A stretch of DNA of 64,000 nt from an uncultured Pelagibacteraceae bacterium (GTDB taxonomy: Bacteria > Pseudomonadota > Alphaproteobacteria > Pelagibacterales > Pelagibacteraceae), in NCBI GenBank assembly GCA_902592445.1, contig CACJEN010000002.1:1-64000 (forward strand), written 5' to 3'. Below are positions 20,300 to 30,900 of the stretch, in pieces (the stretch's first letter is position 1; every line of letters starts with the position of its first letter). Below the pieces are notes generated by a model. It was given only the letters and a program-made list of their open reading frames with translations. It was not told the DNA's origin and searched no databases. Both the position numbers and the translations under genes were made by a program.

Positions 20300-21190
20300 A
20301 TGGATTGGGATAAACTAAAAATTTTTCATGCAGTTGCAGAAGCTGGAAGTTTTACTAGTGCAACAGTAATATTAAATTTAAGCCAATCTGCAATAAGTAG
20401 ACAAATTCAATCTTTAGAGGAAGATTTAAAAGTCAAATTATTTGAAAGGCATGCAAGGGGTTTAACTTTAACTGAAAATGGTGAATATGTTTATAAAACA
20501 GCTCATGAAGTTATCAGTAAATTAAAAGAGGTTGAAACTTCATTAGGGGACCAAAAACACAAAACATCAGGAAAATTAACAATCACAACAGTTAGAAGCT
20601 TTGGTACACACTGGCTTACTCCAAGAATTCAAGAGTTTATGCAACTAAATCCTGAAATAGAAATTGAGCTCATATTTGATGATAAAGAGTTAGATTTAAG
20701 TACTAGACAAGCAGATATTGGAATTTTTATGAGAAGGCCCAAGCAATTGAATTATATTCAGAAGAAATTGATAGATATTAATTATCATATATATGGATCA
20801 AATAGATATTTGGAGAAGTATGGAATTCCAAAAACTATTAATGATTTAAATAAACATAAGTTTATTTCATTTGGAAAAGGAGCACCTTCACCAGTTTATA
20901 ACCCCGATTGGGCATTAAAAATTGGCATGAAAGACAATAAAAAAAGAAAATCAGTAATGAAGGTAAATAGCGTTATGGGCTTACTTTTAGCAGTTGAGAG
21001 TGGAGTAGGTTTAGCGGCTTTACCAGATTACTTGGTATTTCAGTCTTCAAACTTAATAAAAGTATTACCAAAAGTAGAAGGACCAATAACAGAAGCACAT
21101 TTTGTATATCCTCAATCTCTTAAAAATGTAGCTAGGGTGTCCACATTTAGAAACTTTTTATATAGTAAAATCTCAGAGTGGAAATTTTAG
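20300..21190 (+). CDS. LysR-family transcriptional regulator
   Basis: N-terminal HTH MDWDKLKIFHAVAEAGSFTSATVILNLSQSAISRQIQSLEEDLKVKLFERHARGLTLTENG. Confidence 0.95.
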   Translation: MDWDKLKIFHAVAEAGSFTSATVILNLSQSAISRQIQSLEEDLKVKLFERHARGLTLTENGEYVYKTAHEVISKLKEVETSLGDQKHKTSGKLTITTVRSFGTHWLTPRIQEFMQLNPEIEIELIFDDKELDLSTRQADIGIFMRRPKQLNYIQKKLIDINYHIYGSNRYLEKYGIPKTINDLNKHKFISFGKGAPSPVYNPDWALKIGMKDNKKRKSVMKVNSVMGLLLAVESGVGLAALPDYLVFQSSNLIKVLPKVEGPITEAHFVYPQSLKNVARVSTFRNFLYSKISEWKF

Positions 21191-21212
21191 CCTAAGATGC
21201 GTCAATGTTGCA

Positions 21213-21232
21213 ATTGATAATCATTATCATTG
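21213..21232. promoter_or_regulatory. Putative Fur-box-like operator
   Basis: attgataatcattatcattg contains GATAATCATTATC, which closely matches the classical Fur box GATAATGATAATCATTATC. It lies about 50 nt upstream of the Fe(III)-binding protein gene. Confidence 0.8.
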
Positions 21233-21280
21233 CGAATAGTTACTAATTTCATTATAAACAGTGCGGGAAAAGGGAGAAAA

Positions 21281-22303
21281 ATGAGAAAAATAACAATAAT
21301 TGGAATACTTTTTGCATTCATTTCATCTTTCGCATTTTCTGCGGAGGTCAACGTTTTTAGTGCAAGACATTATGATTCAGATATTCAGCTGTATGAAAAG
21401 TTTACAGCTAAAACTGGAATTAAAGTTAATGTTGTATCAGGTAAAGATAAAGCTCTTCAAAAAAGAATTATGGAAGAGGGAGCTGATTGTGTAGGGGATT
21501 TATACATCACTGCTGACGCTGGAAGATTGGGTGCATTTCAAGCTAAAGGAATGCTTCAAAAAGCTGGGTGGTCAAAGGCAATAAAAAATGTCGTACCAAG
21601 TCAGTTTAGAAGTGCTCAATGGACTGGAATAGCTAAGAGAGCAAGAATAATTTATTATTCACCAGAAAGAGTAAGTGCAAATGAATTAAATGGTATGACT
21701 TATGAAGGTCTTGCTGATCCAAAATGGAAAGGTAGACTAGTTATAAGAAAATCAAACAATATTTATAACCAATCTTTAGTTGCATCTTTAGTCAAGAATA
21801 ATGGAAAAAATAATACAGCTAATTGGGCTAAATTAGTTGTTGCCAATATGGCAAGAACACCTAAAGGAAATGATAGAGCTCAAATTATGGCAGTAGCAGC
21901 AGGAGAAGCAGATATTGCTGTAGCAAATACTTATTATCATGCATTAATGCTATCTGGTAAAAAGGGTGCTGAGCAACAAGAAGCAGCAAAAAAGGTTATG
22001 CCTTTTTTTCCTAATCAACAAGATAGAGGAACACATATGAATATTAGTGGAGCTGGAATGTTGAAGCATGCTCCAAATAAATCTAATGCTGTAAAACTTG
22101 TTGAGTTTTTATTAACTGCTGAAGCACAAAACCATATCGTTAATAACACTTTTGAGTATCCAATGATTTCAGGAGTTCAAGCAAATGACTTAGTTCCAGG
22201 AAAAGATATGAGTTTTAAACAAGATAATAAAACCTCAGTTAAAACATATGGAGCAAAACAGGCTGACGCTTTAGAAGTTATGCTTGCAGCTGGATGGAAA
22301 TAA
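21281..22303 (+). CDS. fbpA: Fe(III) ABC transporter substrate-binding protein
   Basis: Signal peptide MRKITIIGILFAFISSFAFSAEVNVFSARHYDSD...; IIYYSPERV; NQQDRGTHMNISGAGM. Start refined from 21230 because SD agggag lies just upstream of 21281 and the Fur box overlaps 21230. Confidence 0.92.
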   Translation: MRKITIIGILFAFISSFAFSAEVNVFSARHYDSDIQLYEKFTAKTGIKVNVVSGKDKALQKRIMEEGADCVGDLYITADAGRLGAFQAKGMLQKAGWSKAIKNVVPSQFRSAQWTGIAKRARIIYYSPERVSANELNGMTYEGLADPKWKGRLVIRKSNNIYNQSLVASLVKNNGKNNTANWAKLVVANMARTPKGNDRAQIMAVAAGEADIAVANTYYHALMLSGKKGAEQQEAAKKVMPFFPNQQDRGTHMNISGAGMLKHAPNKSNAVKLVEFLLTAEAQNHIVNNTFEYPMISGVQANDLVPGKDMSFKQDNKTSVKTYGAKQADALEVMLAAGWK

Positions 22304-22310
22304 AAGAAAT

Positions 22311-22475
22311 ATGAACAAAAAATTTATGTCTAATATTGATTATAATAAATCTTCTACAGGATGTCCTGCATGTTCTATGGAGTGTAAAAAAATCAGTAAA
22401 AGAATAAATAATAGAAAACTAACAGAAATTAAAAACAAGGAGGTTCCGCACATCCTAAAAGTATTTAATTTTTGA
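22311..22475 (+). CDS. 54-aa Cys-motif microprotein, unknown function
   Basis: MNKKFMSNIDYNKSSTGCPACSMECKKISKRINNRK...; lies between fbpA and the permease on the same strand. Confidence 0.45.
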   Translation: MNKKFMSNIDYNKSSTGCPACSMECKKISKRINNRKLTEIKNKEVPHILKVFNF

Positions 22476-22486
22476 TTTTCTAGACA

Positions 22487-22524
22487 TGTGTCCATGCTAA
22501 GGTTTCTCCTTTCGCATGGACACA
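22487..22524 (+). terminator. Intercistronic hairpin between the fbpA region and fbpB (attenuator/mRNA stabiliser candidate)
   Basis: Perfect 11-bp inverted repeat TGTGTCCATGC (22487-22497) / GCATGGACACA (22514-22524), 16-nt loop. Confidence 0.8.
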
Positions 22525-22557
22525 TTTAGTTTTCATGATTATAAGGCGGATTATAAT

Positions 22558-24168
22558 ATGAGAATAAACACTTGGTACATTTCATCTTTATTAGTTTCAA
22601 TAGTTGTATCTATTCCAATATTAACTGTTTTCTCAAGTTTTTTTGAAGATACTTCAAATTACTTTCAAATTCTTAAAAGTACTTTTTTATACGAATATAT
22701 AATCAATTCATTTATACTTTTATTTGGTGTTTTAATATTTACACTAATAATAGGAGTTGGTTGTGCATATGTAGTCTCCTTTTATAATTTTCCTGGTGTT
22801 AAATTTTTTAAATGGGCTATAATATTATCTTTTGCAGTTCCAGCTTATATATATGCTTACTCATTAACAGCTTTTTTTGAAAACTTTGGAACTCTATATT
22901 CAATAATAAAATCTATTCTAGGACCAGGAGAATATAATAAATTAATTCCGAAATTTGATGGTATGCTTGGTGCTATTTTATCAATATCCTTCTCTTTATT
23001 TGGTTATGTCTATGTTTTAACAAGAGCATCCTTTCACTATCAATCTCAAAATCTTTTAGAATTGGGACAAAATCTTGGTTTTTCGAGATCAAAAGTTTTT
23101 TTCTCAATAATACTACCTTCAGCAAGACCAGCAATAGTTGCTGGATTAGCTTTGGTTGCTATGGAAACTCTATCCGAATTTGGAGCTGTATCCTTCTTTG
23201 GAATTTCTACTCTAACTACTGGAATTTATGATTCATGGATATCATTTGATGATTTAGCTTTTGCAAATCAATTATCATTTTTTCTATTACTATTTATTTT
23301 AGGATTATTTTTCATTGAACATATATCAAGAAGAAAAGCACAGTATCACTCTCCATCTAGGGGGGCAGTAAAACAAAAGAAAAAAATTAATCTCAAAGGT
23401 TCAAAATCTTTTTTTGCTTTCTCGGTTTGTTTTCTAGTTTTTTTCATAAGTTTTTTATTTCCAGTTTTGCAAATGTTTTACTGGACAATTATTTTTCCTA
23501 AAAATTTATTAGATTTAAATATTTTACAACTTTCATTAAATACAATTTATCTCGTATTTTTATCCAGTGTTGTGCTTATCATATTTTCATTTATTGCAAA
23601 TTATGGAAATAGAGTGACCAGAAGTAAATTTCTAAATTTTCTCACAATGTTTTCAATAACTGGTTATGCAATCCCAGGTGTAATTTTAGCTGTAGCGTTT
23701 ATAACTTTTGTTGCTTGGTTTGATAATAACATAATTAAATATTATGAATTAAGTTCTATAAAAAAAATATTTATTGGATCTATAATAGGTTTGGTAATTG
23801 TATATTTTATTAGATTTTATTCTTTAGCATACAATGGTTTAAAATCTGGTTATGAAAGAATTAATAGATCTATTGATGAAAGCTCTTATTTACTAGGTTA
23901 TTCAAAAATAAAAACATTTTTAGGTATTCATGTGCCATATTTAAGAAATTCTATATTTTTAATTGGAATACTTATATCTATCGAGATAATTAAAGAATTA
24001 CCTATTACCTTAATATTAAGACCTTTTAATTTTGAAACTTTTGCTACCACTGCTTATATATTTGCTTCTCAAGACTTATTAGAAGCAGCAGCTGTACCAT
24101 CATTATTTCTAATTTTAATTGCAAGTACTTTTATTTTGATTACATCTAGATATATATTGAAAGACTGA
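22558..24168 (+). CDS. fbpB: Fe(III) ABC transporter permease
   Basis: Two binding-protein-dependent permease EAA-type regions (LGFSRSKVFFSIILPSARPAIVAGLALVAME; YLLGYSKIKTFLGIHVPYLRNSIFLIG). Start refined to 22558, after SD aaggcgga. Confidence 0.9.
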   Translation: MRINTWYISSLLVSIVVSIPILTVFSSFFEDTSNYFQILKSTFLYEYIINSFILLFGVLIFTLIIGVGCAYVVSFYNFPGVKFFKWAIILSFAVPAYIYAYSLTAFFENFGTLYSIIKSILGPGEYNKLIPKFDGMLGAILSISFSLFGYVYVLTRASFHYQSQNLLELGQNLGFSRSKVFFSIILPSARPAIVAGLALVAMETLSEFGAVSFFGISTLTTGIYDSWISFDDLAFANQLSFFLLLFILGLFFIEHISRRKAQYHSPSRGAVKQKKKINLKGSKSFFAFSVCFLVFFISFLFPVLQMFYWTIIFPKNLLDLNILQLSLNTIYLVFLSSVVLIIFSFIANYGNRVTRSKFLNFLTMFSITGYAIPGVILAVAFITFVAWFDNNIIKYYELSSIKKIFIGSIIGLVIVYFIRFYSLAYNGLKSGYERINRSIDESSYLLGYSKIKTFLGIHVPYLRNSIFLIGILISIEIIKELPITLILRPFNFETFATTAYIFASQDLLEAAAVPSLFLILIASTFILITSRYILKD

Positions 24169-25226
24169 TGCCTGAAAATTTTTTTGAAATTGAAAATGTA
24201 TCTTTTACAGCTGGAGGAAAAAATAAAGTTAATAATGTAAATCTATCTATAGAAAACGAAGGTGATATTATTTGTCTTCTTGGTCCTTCAGGAATAGGTA
24301 AAACTACAATATTGCGAACAATAGCTGGTCTTGAAAAAATTAAATCAGGACAGATCAAATTAAAAAATAAAATTCTATCATCAAAAGACAAACATATAGA
24401 ACCTGAGTATCGTAACATAGCTTTATCATTTCAAGAAAATTCTTTATTTCCACATTTTAATGTTGAGAAAAATATTCACCTTGGATCAAATCGAAAAATT
24501 GGAAAAAAGAAAAAAATAAACCAAAAAGATGTAATTAAATTTTTAAATCTTAAAAATATATTAAATAAATATCCTCATGAAATAAGCGCTGGTGAAGCTC
24601 AAAGAGCTTCTCTAGCAAGGTCTTTAATTTCACAACCAGATTTATTGTTGTTGGATGAGCCTTTATCTAACGTTGACCAAAGTTTTAAAGAGGAAATACA
24701 AGTCGAATTAAAGCAAGTATTAAACAACTCAAAAATAACAACTATTATTGTTACACACGACTCTTATGAGGCTTTTTACTTAGGAAGTAAATGTGGGATT
24801 ATTTTAAACGGTCAACTAAAACAGTATGATGATCCTTATAATGTATACCACTTTCCAAATTCAATTGAGGTAGTAAACTTTTTAAATAGAGGAATATTAA
24901 TTCCAGCTAAAGTTACAGGTGAAAATAGTTTGGAAAATAAAGATCTTGGAACAATAAAGGGAAATTTTATAAAACATTATCCTAATGGATCTGATGTACA
25001 ATTGTTATTACAGCCAGAGGATTTAGAACATGACGATCAAAGCAACTTAAAATTAGAGGTTGTTGATAGAAAATTTAGAGGAACAAATTTTATTTATACT
25101 TTGAAAACTAATTCCAATTTACTGATTCCGGTCTTTGTTCATTCTCATCATATCCACCAGCATGAAGTAGATGAAAAATTTGGTATCAAAAGACCAATAA
25201 ACATTGATCACATTGTTTGTTTTTAA
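24168..25226 (+). CDS. fbpC: Fe(III) ABC transporter ATP-binding protein
   Basis: Walker A LLGPSGIGKTTILRTIAG, signature ISAGEAQRASLARSL, Walker B LLLLDEPLSNVD. Confidence 0.92.
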   Translation: MPENFFEIENVSFTAGGKNKVNNVNLSIENEGDIICLLGPSGIGKTTILRTIAGLEKIKSGQIKLKNKILSSKDKHIEPEYRNIALSFQENSLFPHFNVEKNIHLGSNRKIGKKKKINQKDVIKFLNLKNILNKYPHEISAGEAQRASLARSLISQPDLLLLDEPLSNVDQSFKEEIQVELKQVLNNSKITTIIVTHDSYEAFYLGSKCGIILNGQLKQYDDPYNVYHFPNSIEVVNFLNRGILIPAKVTGENSLENKDLGTIKGNFIKHYPNGSDVQLLLQPEDLEHDDQSNLKLEVVDRKFRGTNFIYTLKTNSNLLIPVFVHSHHIHQHEVDEKFGIKRPINIDHIVCF

Positions 25227-25309
25227 CTAATGGTTCATACTGGGTTATTTTTATAATTATCGAATATTAATAATTTTTTAATATCTCATGAGGTGTTATT
25301 GTTTATTTA

Positions 25310-27496
25310 GTGAGTGAACAAAAAAAAATTGATGAAAAAAAGACAAGCAAATCAAAAGAATTTCTTATAAAAATAAAAGAGGTTCTTTACAAAGTAATTT
25401 CTCATCCATTTGTTGATAAAAATTTAAATTATATATCTTTTTCAATAATTTTAATCCTTTTAATTTTTATAAGGCTACAAAATCCAGAATTTGTGAAATC
25501 AATTTCAAATATAAGCTTTGACTCATATCAAAAAATTTTTAAATACAATAACAAACAAGATGATATTGTAATTGTAGATATAGACGAACCAAGTCTCGCT
25601 AAATTTGGTCAATTTCCCTGGAGTAGAAATATTTTTTCAGAAATATTACAAAACATTAACCAAAATAATCCAAAAGCAGTAGGACTTGATATATTTTTTT
25701 CTGAAAAAGACAAACAGTCTCCAGAGGAAATTATTAAAACTTATTCAATAGATGATAGTTATACTTTAGATCTTCTTAATTCTATTGAAGGACATGATGA
25801 AAAATTTCAGAAAACTTTAAAAGAAACAAAATCAGTATTAGCAGTTTTTGGTAGCTTAGTTCCTACTAAAGGAACTTATGATCGAAAAGGAAAAGCAAGA
25901 ATTTTTGCAAAAGGAGGAAATGTTAAAAGTTATGTTTATAATTATGAATATTCTTTAGGTTCAATTCCGACGATAGAGAAGAATGTAAAAGGCCTAGGTT
26001 CTATAAACTATATTACACAAAGTGATGCTGTTGTGAGGTCCTTACCATTAATAATGGTATTTAATGAAAAATTATTTCCAACTTTCGGTCTTGAAATGAT
26101 TAGAGTAGGGGAGAAAAAAAGAACTATAATTACTAATTTAAATGAAAAAGGTATTAAAGATATTACTATTAGACCCTTTAAATTTAAAACCGATAAAAAT
26201 TCATTAATTTGGGTTAAATATAATAGGTCAATTAACAATAACTACATCTCTGCTGCAAAAGTATTTGATAAAAATTTTGATGAGAATTTCTTTAAAGATA
26301 AATATGTTTTAATTGGTGCTTCAGCCAAAGGTCTATTCGATACAGTAAAAATTCCAACAGGCGAAACTGTGCCCGGGGTACAAGTACATGCAAATGTAAT
26401 CGAAAATCTTCTAAATAATAATTTTTTAAAAAGAAATGATGGTATCTTTATCTTTGAAATAATTCTCTCAATTATAATTTCTATTGCTGCGTTTATAATC
26501 TCTCAAAAAATAAAACCAAAATATAGTTTAAGTATTATATTTGCAGGTTTAATTATTATTTTTGTTGTAGGATTGTCAATTTACAGATTTAGATCAGAAT
26601 TAATTGACGTCAGTTATCCAATGATAATGATCTCAATAACATTTTTAACTGGTCTTTATTTTAGATTTTTAGAGGAAAATAAAATTGCTCTCCAAAATCT
26701 TCAAAAGGAAGCAAAATTACTTAAAGAAAGAGAGCTTGCGGGTGGAGTTCAAAAAAGTTTGTTCCCAGATATCTCAGCATTTGAAAACTTTGTATATGCA
26801 AAAAATATTCCTGCAAGAGATGTATCGGGAGACTATTTTGATGTGATGAAAGTTGGACCAGAAGAATATTATTTCACATTAGCAGATGTATCTGGAAAAG
26901 GAGTTAAAGCTGGTATGTACATGGCAAAAGCCTCATCAATTTTTAGAACACTATCTAATCTCAAATTTCCCTTAGAAAGAGTTGTGTTTGGTGTGAACAA
27001 TGAAATAATTGAGGCAAAATTTAAAGGAATGTTCGTAACAGCAGTATTTGGAAAATTTAATCCAAAAACAGGAGATTTAACTTTTATAAACGCTGGTCAT
27101 GAAAGTATTATGCTTTTTGATAAATCCAAAAAATTCGAATTTATTAAATCAGATTTACCACCAATAGGTATTATGAAATATTTTGCAGAATCTATGGTTA
27201 AATCAAATACTATTAATATTAAGAATAAAACTTTTGTTGTTTATACAGATGGAGTAACAGAGGGATATCTTCCAAATGGAGAAGAATTTGGGGCAGAAGG
27301 TGTTGAAAAAGTTGTAAACGAAATGGAGACAATAACACCAAAAGATCTAGTTGAAAAAGTAACATCGACTTTGAATTGGGGTATACCAAAGCTAAGAGAT
27401 GATATTACATGTATGGCAATTAATTTTGATAATCCAAATGAAATCGAGAAGAAAAAGAAAAGACCTCCTGCACCTAAAAAAGAAAATAAAGAATAG
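25310..27496 (+). CDS. CHASE2 sensor with C-terminal SpoIIE/PP2C-type serine phosphatase
   Basis: GTG start. CHASE2 VIVDIDEPSLAKFGQFPWSRNIFSEIL...KAVGLDIFFSE; phosphatase PARDVSGDYFDVMKVGPEEYYFTLADVSGKGVKAGMYMAKA and VVYTDGVTEGYLPNGEEFG. Confidence 0.92.
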   Translation: MSEQKKIDEKKTSKSKEFLIKIKEVLYKVISHPFVDKNLNYISFSIILILLIFIRLQNPEFVKSISNISFDSYQKIFKYNNKQDDIVIVDIDEPSLAKFGQFPWSRNIFSEILQNINQNNPKAVGLDIFFSEKDKQSPEEIIKTYSIDDSYTLDLLNSIEGHDEKFQKTLKETKSVLAVFGSLVPTKGTYDRKGKARIFAKGGNVKSYVYNYEYSLGSIPTIEKNVKGLGSINYITQSDAVVRSLPLIMVFNEKLFPTFGLEMIRVGEKKRTIITNLNEKGIKDITIRPFKFKTDKNSLIWVKYNRSINNNYISAAKVFDKNFDENFFKDKYVLIGASAKGLFDTVKIPTGETVPGVQVHANVIENLLNNNFLKRNDGIFIFEIILSIIISIAAFIISQKIKPKYSLSIIFAGLIIIFVVGLSIYRFRSELIDVSYPMIMISITFLTGLYFRFLEENKIALQNLQKEAKLLKERELAGGVQKSLFPDISAFENFVYAKNIPARDVSGDYFDVMKVGPEEYYFTLADVSGKGVKAGMYMAKASSIFRTLSNLKFPLERVVFGVNNEIIEAKFKGMFVTAVFGKFNPKTGDLTFINAGHESIMLFDKSKKFEFIKSDLPPIGIMKYFAESMVKSNTINIKNKTFVVYTDGVTEGYLPNGEEFGAEGVEKVVNEMETITPKDLVEKVTSTLNWGIPKLRDDITCMAINFDNPNEIEKKKKRPPAPKKENKE

Positions 27497-27497
27497 T

Positions 27498-27950
27498 CTA
27501 ATAATTATCTAAGATAATTTTTTTATTTTTTTCACTGAATAATTTATAGTTTGAAATAAAATATTTTTTAAGATCTAGATTTTTCGATTGATTATTTTTG
27601 CTTAATAAGAATGAATTTATAAATGATTTTTCAAAATCTTTATTTTTTTCTTTAGAGTAGTTGTCTATTATTAAATTATAATTCCAATAGTTTATATTAA
27701 GCACATTCCTTGAAGAGTTTTTTATTAAACCTTCTTTAATAAAGTCTCTATTTGTTGCATTTAAAAGAGATAAGTTTTTAAGATTATTTGGATAGTTTAC
27801 TAAGTATTTGTAATCATAAGGCATCATATTCCAAAGGCTATATTTCAAGCTTTTAAAGGGCAAAAAAAGGACTAATAATGAAATAATATTATATAAAATT
27901 AATATTATTAGTGAGTATTTTAAATACTTAAAACTATGAATGTTAGTCAT
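27498..27950 (-). CDS. Hypothetical membrane-anchored protein
   Basis: Single N-terminal hydrophobic helix YLKYSLIILILYNIISLLVLFLPF, 150 aa. Confidence 0.6.
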   Translation of the reverse strand: MTNIHSFKYLKYSLIILILYNIISLLVLFLPFKSLKYSLWNMMPYDYKYLVNYPNNLKNLSLLNATNRDFIKEGLIKNSSRNVLNINYWNYNLIIDNYSKEKNKDFEKSFINSFLLSKNNQSKNLDLKKYFISNYKLFSEKNKKIILDNY

Positions 27951-30900
27951 AAAAAGAATACTTTAAATTATAGAAATTTTTTTTTCAAAATATTTTTACT
28001 TTATTTTTTTTCAATCAATATAGCTTTTTCAGAAGGCAATAAAATTGGCTCAATTACTGAAATTGATGGTGAAGTTATTGCAATTACAGAGGAAGGTGAT
28101 GAAAGAATTTTAGATGTATATGATGAAATATTTTTAAAAGATGAAATTCTAATTGGGGAAAGTTCGTCTGCAACAATTCAATTTGATGATAATACCACAA
28201 TAGTGATGAAAGAATTAACGTCACTTAATGTAAGTGAGTTTGAGAAATCAGGCGCAAAGCAGAAATTCCAAGCAAAAGTTGGCAAAGGTAAAATCATAAT
28301 TGAAACAGGAGCTATTGCCAAAAATGCTGATGGTGAAATGTTGATAGATTTATCAAATATGTCTCTTGGTATTAGAGGTACAAGATTCAATGCAAGTGTT
28401 AAACCTAATGGGAATTCTGAGGTAGCTCTTGCAGAAGACAGCTTTGGTAGTGTTGGTCAAATTGAAATCTCATCTGAAGGTGAGACAACTAGTTTAACAT
28501 CTACTGACCAAGTTATTGAAGTAACAGAGACAAGAGAAATTGCACAACGTGCACAATCTGAGGAAGAGAAACAAGAGTTTAAATCTGTAAATGAAACTTT
28601 AGTAAAAGTTTCAAAAATTGATGAAAATGAATTAACCCAACAACTTGAAGAAAAACTTGCTAAAGGAAACCTTCAAGATGCAAATAATGACGGAGTTGTT
28701 GATATAAGTGACGTTGAAGCTGCAAAAGAAATTATAAAAGAGGAAAAAAAACAAAAAATAGATTTTATTGTTGAAAATAGTAATGACGATAATACCACTT
28801 TTTTATCTGATGTAATTGATCAATCGGATGACCAAAATATTGGTGAGACAATTGAAAAAATAATTGAAACAAAAGATACATTAGTTGAAGGAGTAGTTGG
28901 TAATTTATCAGACAAAGATAACGAGTTCATAACAACTTCCACCTCAGAAAGCGCAGGTTTAATTAAAGAAAAAATGTTTGAGACAATTGTTGCAAAAGAA
29001 ACAGACAAATCTGCAGAAGTATTAAGTAAAGTAATGGCAAAATCGGATGAAGCAACCATTAACTCCGTTATTAATAATATAACAGAAAAAAATACAAACG
29101 AAGAATCGAAATTGTCATTAAAAGTAATGGCAGATTTCTCTGAGAAATCTCCAGAAAAACTTCAAACATTATCTGAAACGAATAAAGATCAAATTGATAA
29201 ATTAGCCGTTTCTGCAGTTGAAAAAGCATCCACTTCGAATGAAGATGCAAATTTAATTGCAAAAGTTGTTTCAGTAGCGAGTGATGAACTAGCAAACAAA
29301 GTTGTTGAGGAGGTAAGTAAAAATAATACAGATGAAAAACAAGATCTTTCTGCAAAGGTTCTTAAGGCAATTGTAGAAACACAGCCAAATAAAATTGAAA
29401 TAATAAAAGATGAAATAAAAGACGTCGTGATCAAACAAACTGTTGAGGCAGTGAAAACTCAACAAGAAACAGAAATAAACGTAGCTATTGAAGATGATTT
29501 AACTGATGCGGTGGCATCAATCATTGTAAGCACTGATAATGATACAGCATCAAAATTAATTGAAGAGGTTTCAAACATTGAAACTGAAACGAACTTGTCT
29601 CTAAAAGTAATGTCTGGAATATCAGAAAAAGACTCTGATAAAATTAATAATTTAGCTGAGCTTAATAAAGAAAGTATAGACAAATTAGCAGAAAAAGCAG
29701 TCCAATCTGCAAAAAGTACAAAAGAAGATAGTGAATTAATTGCAAAAGTTGTAGCTGTTGCTAGTGATGAAATAGCAAACAAAGTTGTTGAGGAAGTAAG
29801 TAAAAATAATACTACAGAAAAACAAGACTTGTCAGCAAAGGTTCTTAAAGCCATTGTTGAGTCTCAACCAAGCAAAATTGATATTATTAATGACGAAATA
29901 AAAGATATAGTAATTAAACAAACTGTTGAGGCTGTAAAAACTCAACAAGAAACAGAAACAAACATAAATATTGAAGATGATTTAACCGATGTTGTTGCAG
30001 AAATTATTGTAAAAACAGATAATAATACTGCATCTAAATTGATTGAAGAAGTTTCTAATGTTGAAACTGAAACTAATTTATCTCTTAAAGTAATCGCAGG
30101 TATTTCTGAAAAGAGTGCAGAAAAATTCACAGAATTAACTGAAACAAACAAAGAACAAGTTGAAAAACTGACTATTTCAGCAATCCAAAAAGCAGAAAAT
30201 ACCACAGAAGATAGTCAACGTATTGCTAATGTTGTAGCAATCGCGAATGATGAACTTGCAAATAAAGTTGTCGAAGAGGTAAGCAAAACAGCTGTTGAAG
30301 AAAAAAAATCATTATCTATTAAAGTGCTAAAAGCAATTGTTGATACAGAACCTGAAAAAATTGAAATTATCAACGAAGATATTAAAGAAGATTTAATTGA
30401 AAAAGCAATTGATGCAACTAAAGATCAAAAAGAAGGTAATCTTATAGAGCAAGAGGATCTAACTGATGCAGTAAGTGAGATAATTGTCAAAACAGATGCA
30501 ACTACAGCCGCAAAAGTGATTGAAGAAATAAACGAAATTGATACTGAAACCAATCTATCTTTAGAGGTAATTTCAGGAGTCTCAGAAAAAGATTCTGAAA
30601 AATTGAATGAATTATCTGAAAATAACAAGGAACAAATAGATGAGCTTACAATAGATGCAGTTCAAAAAGCTGAAAATACATCAGAGGACAGTGAATTAAT
30701 TGCTCAAGTCGTGTCAGTTGTAAATAATGATTTAGTAAATGTAATGATTGAGGAAGTAAGTAAAGTTTCAACTGATGAGAAACAAACTTTATCAGCAAAG
30801 GTCCTACAAAAAATAGTTGATACAGAACCTGATAAAATGGAGATAATTAATGAAGAAGTAAAAGATGTCATGATTAAACAAACCGTTGAATCTGCTAAAA

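Noticed and set aside
22340-22525. Minus-strand 61-aa ORF opposite the Cys microprotein
   Set aside because: Antisense to the operon and spans the hairpin; no motif or start context.
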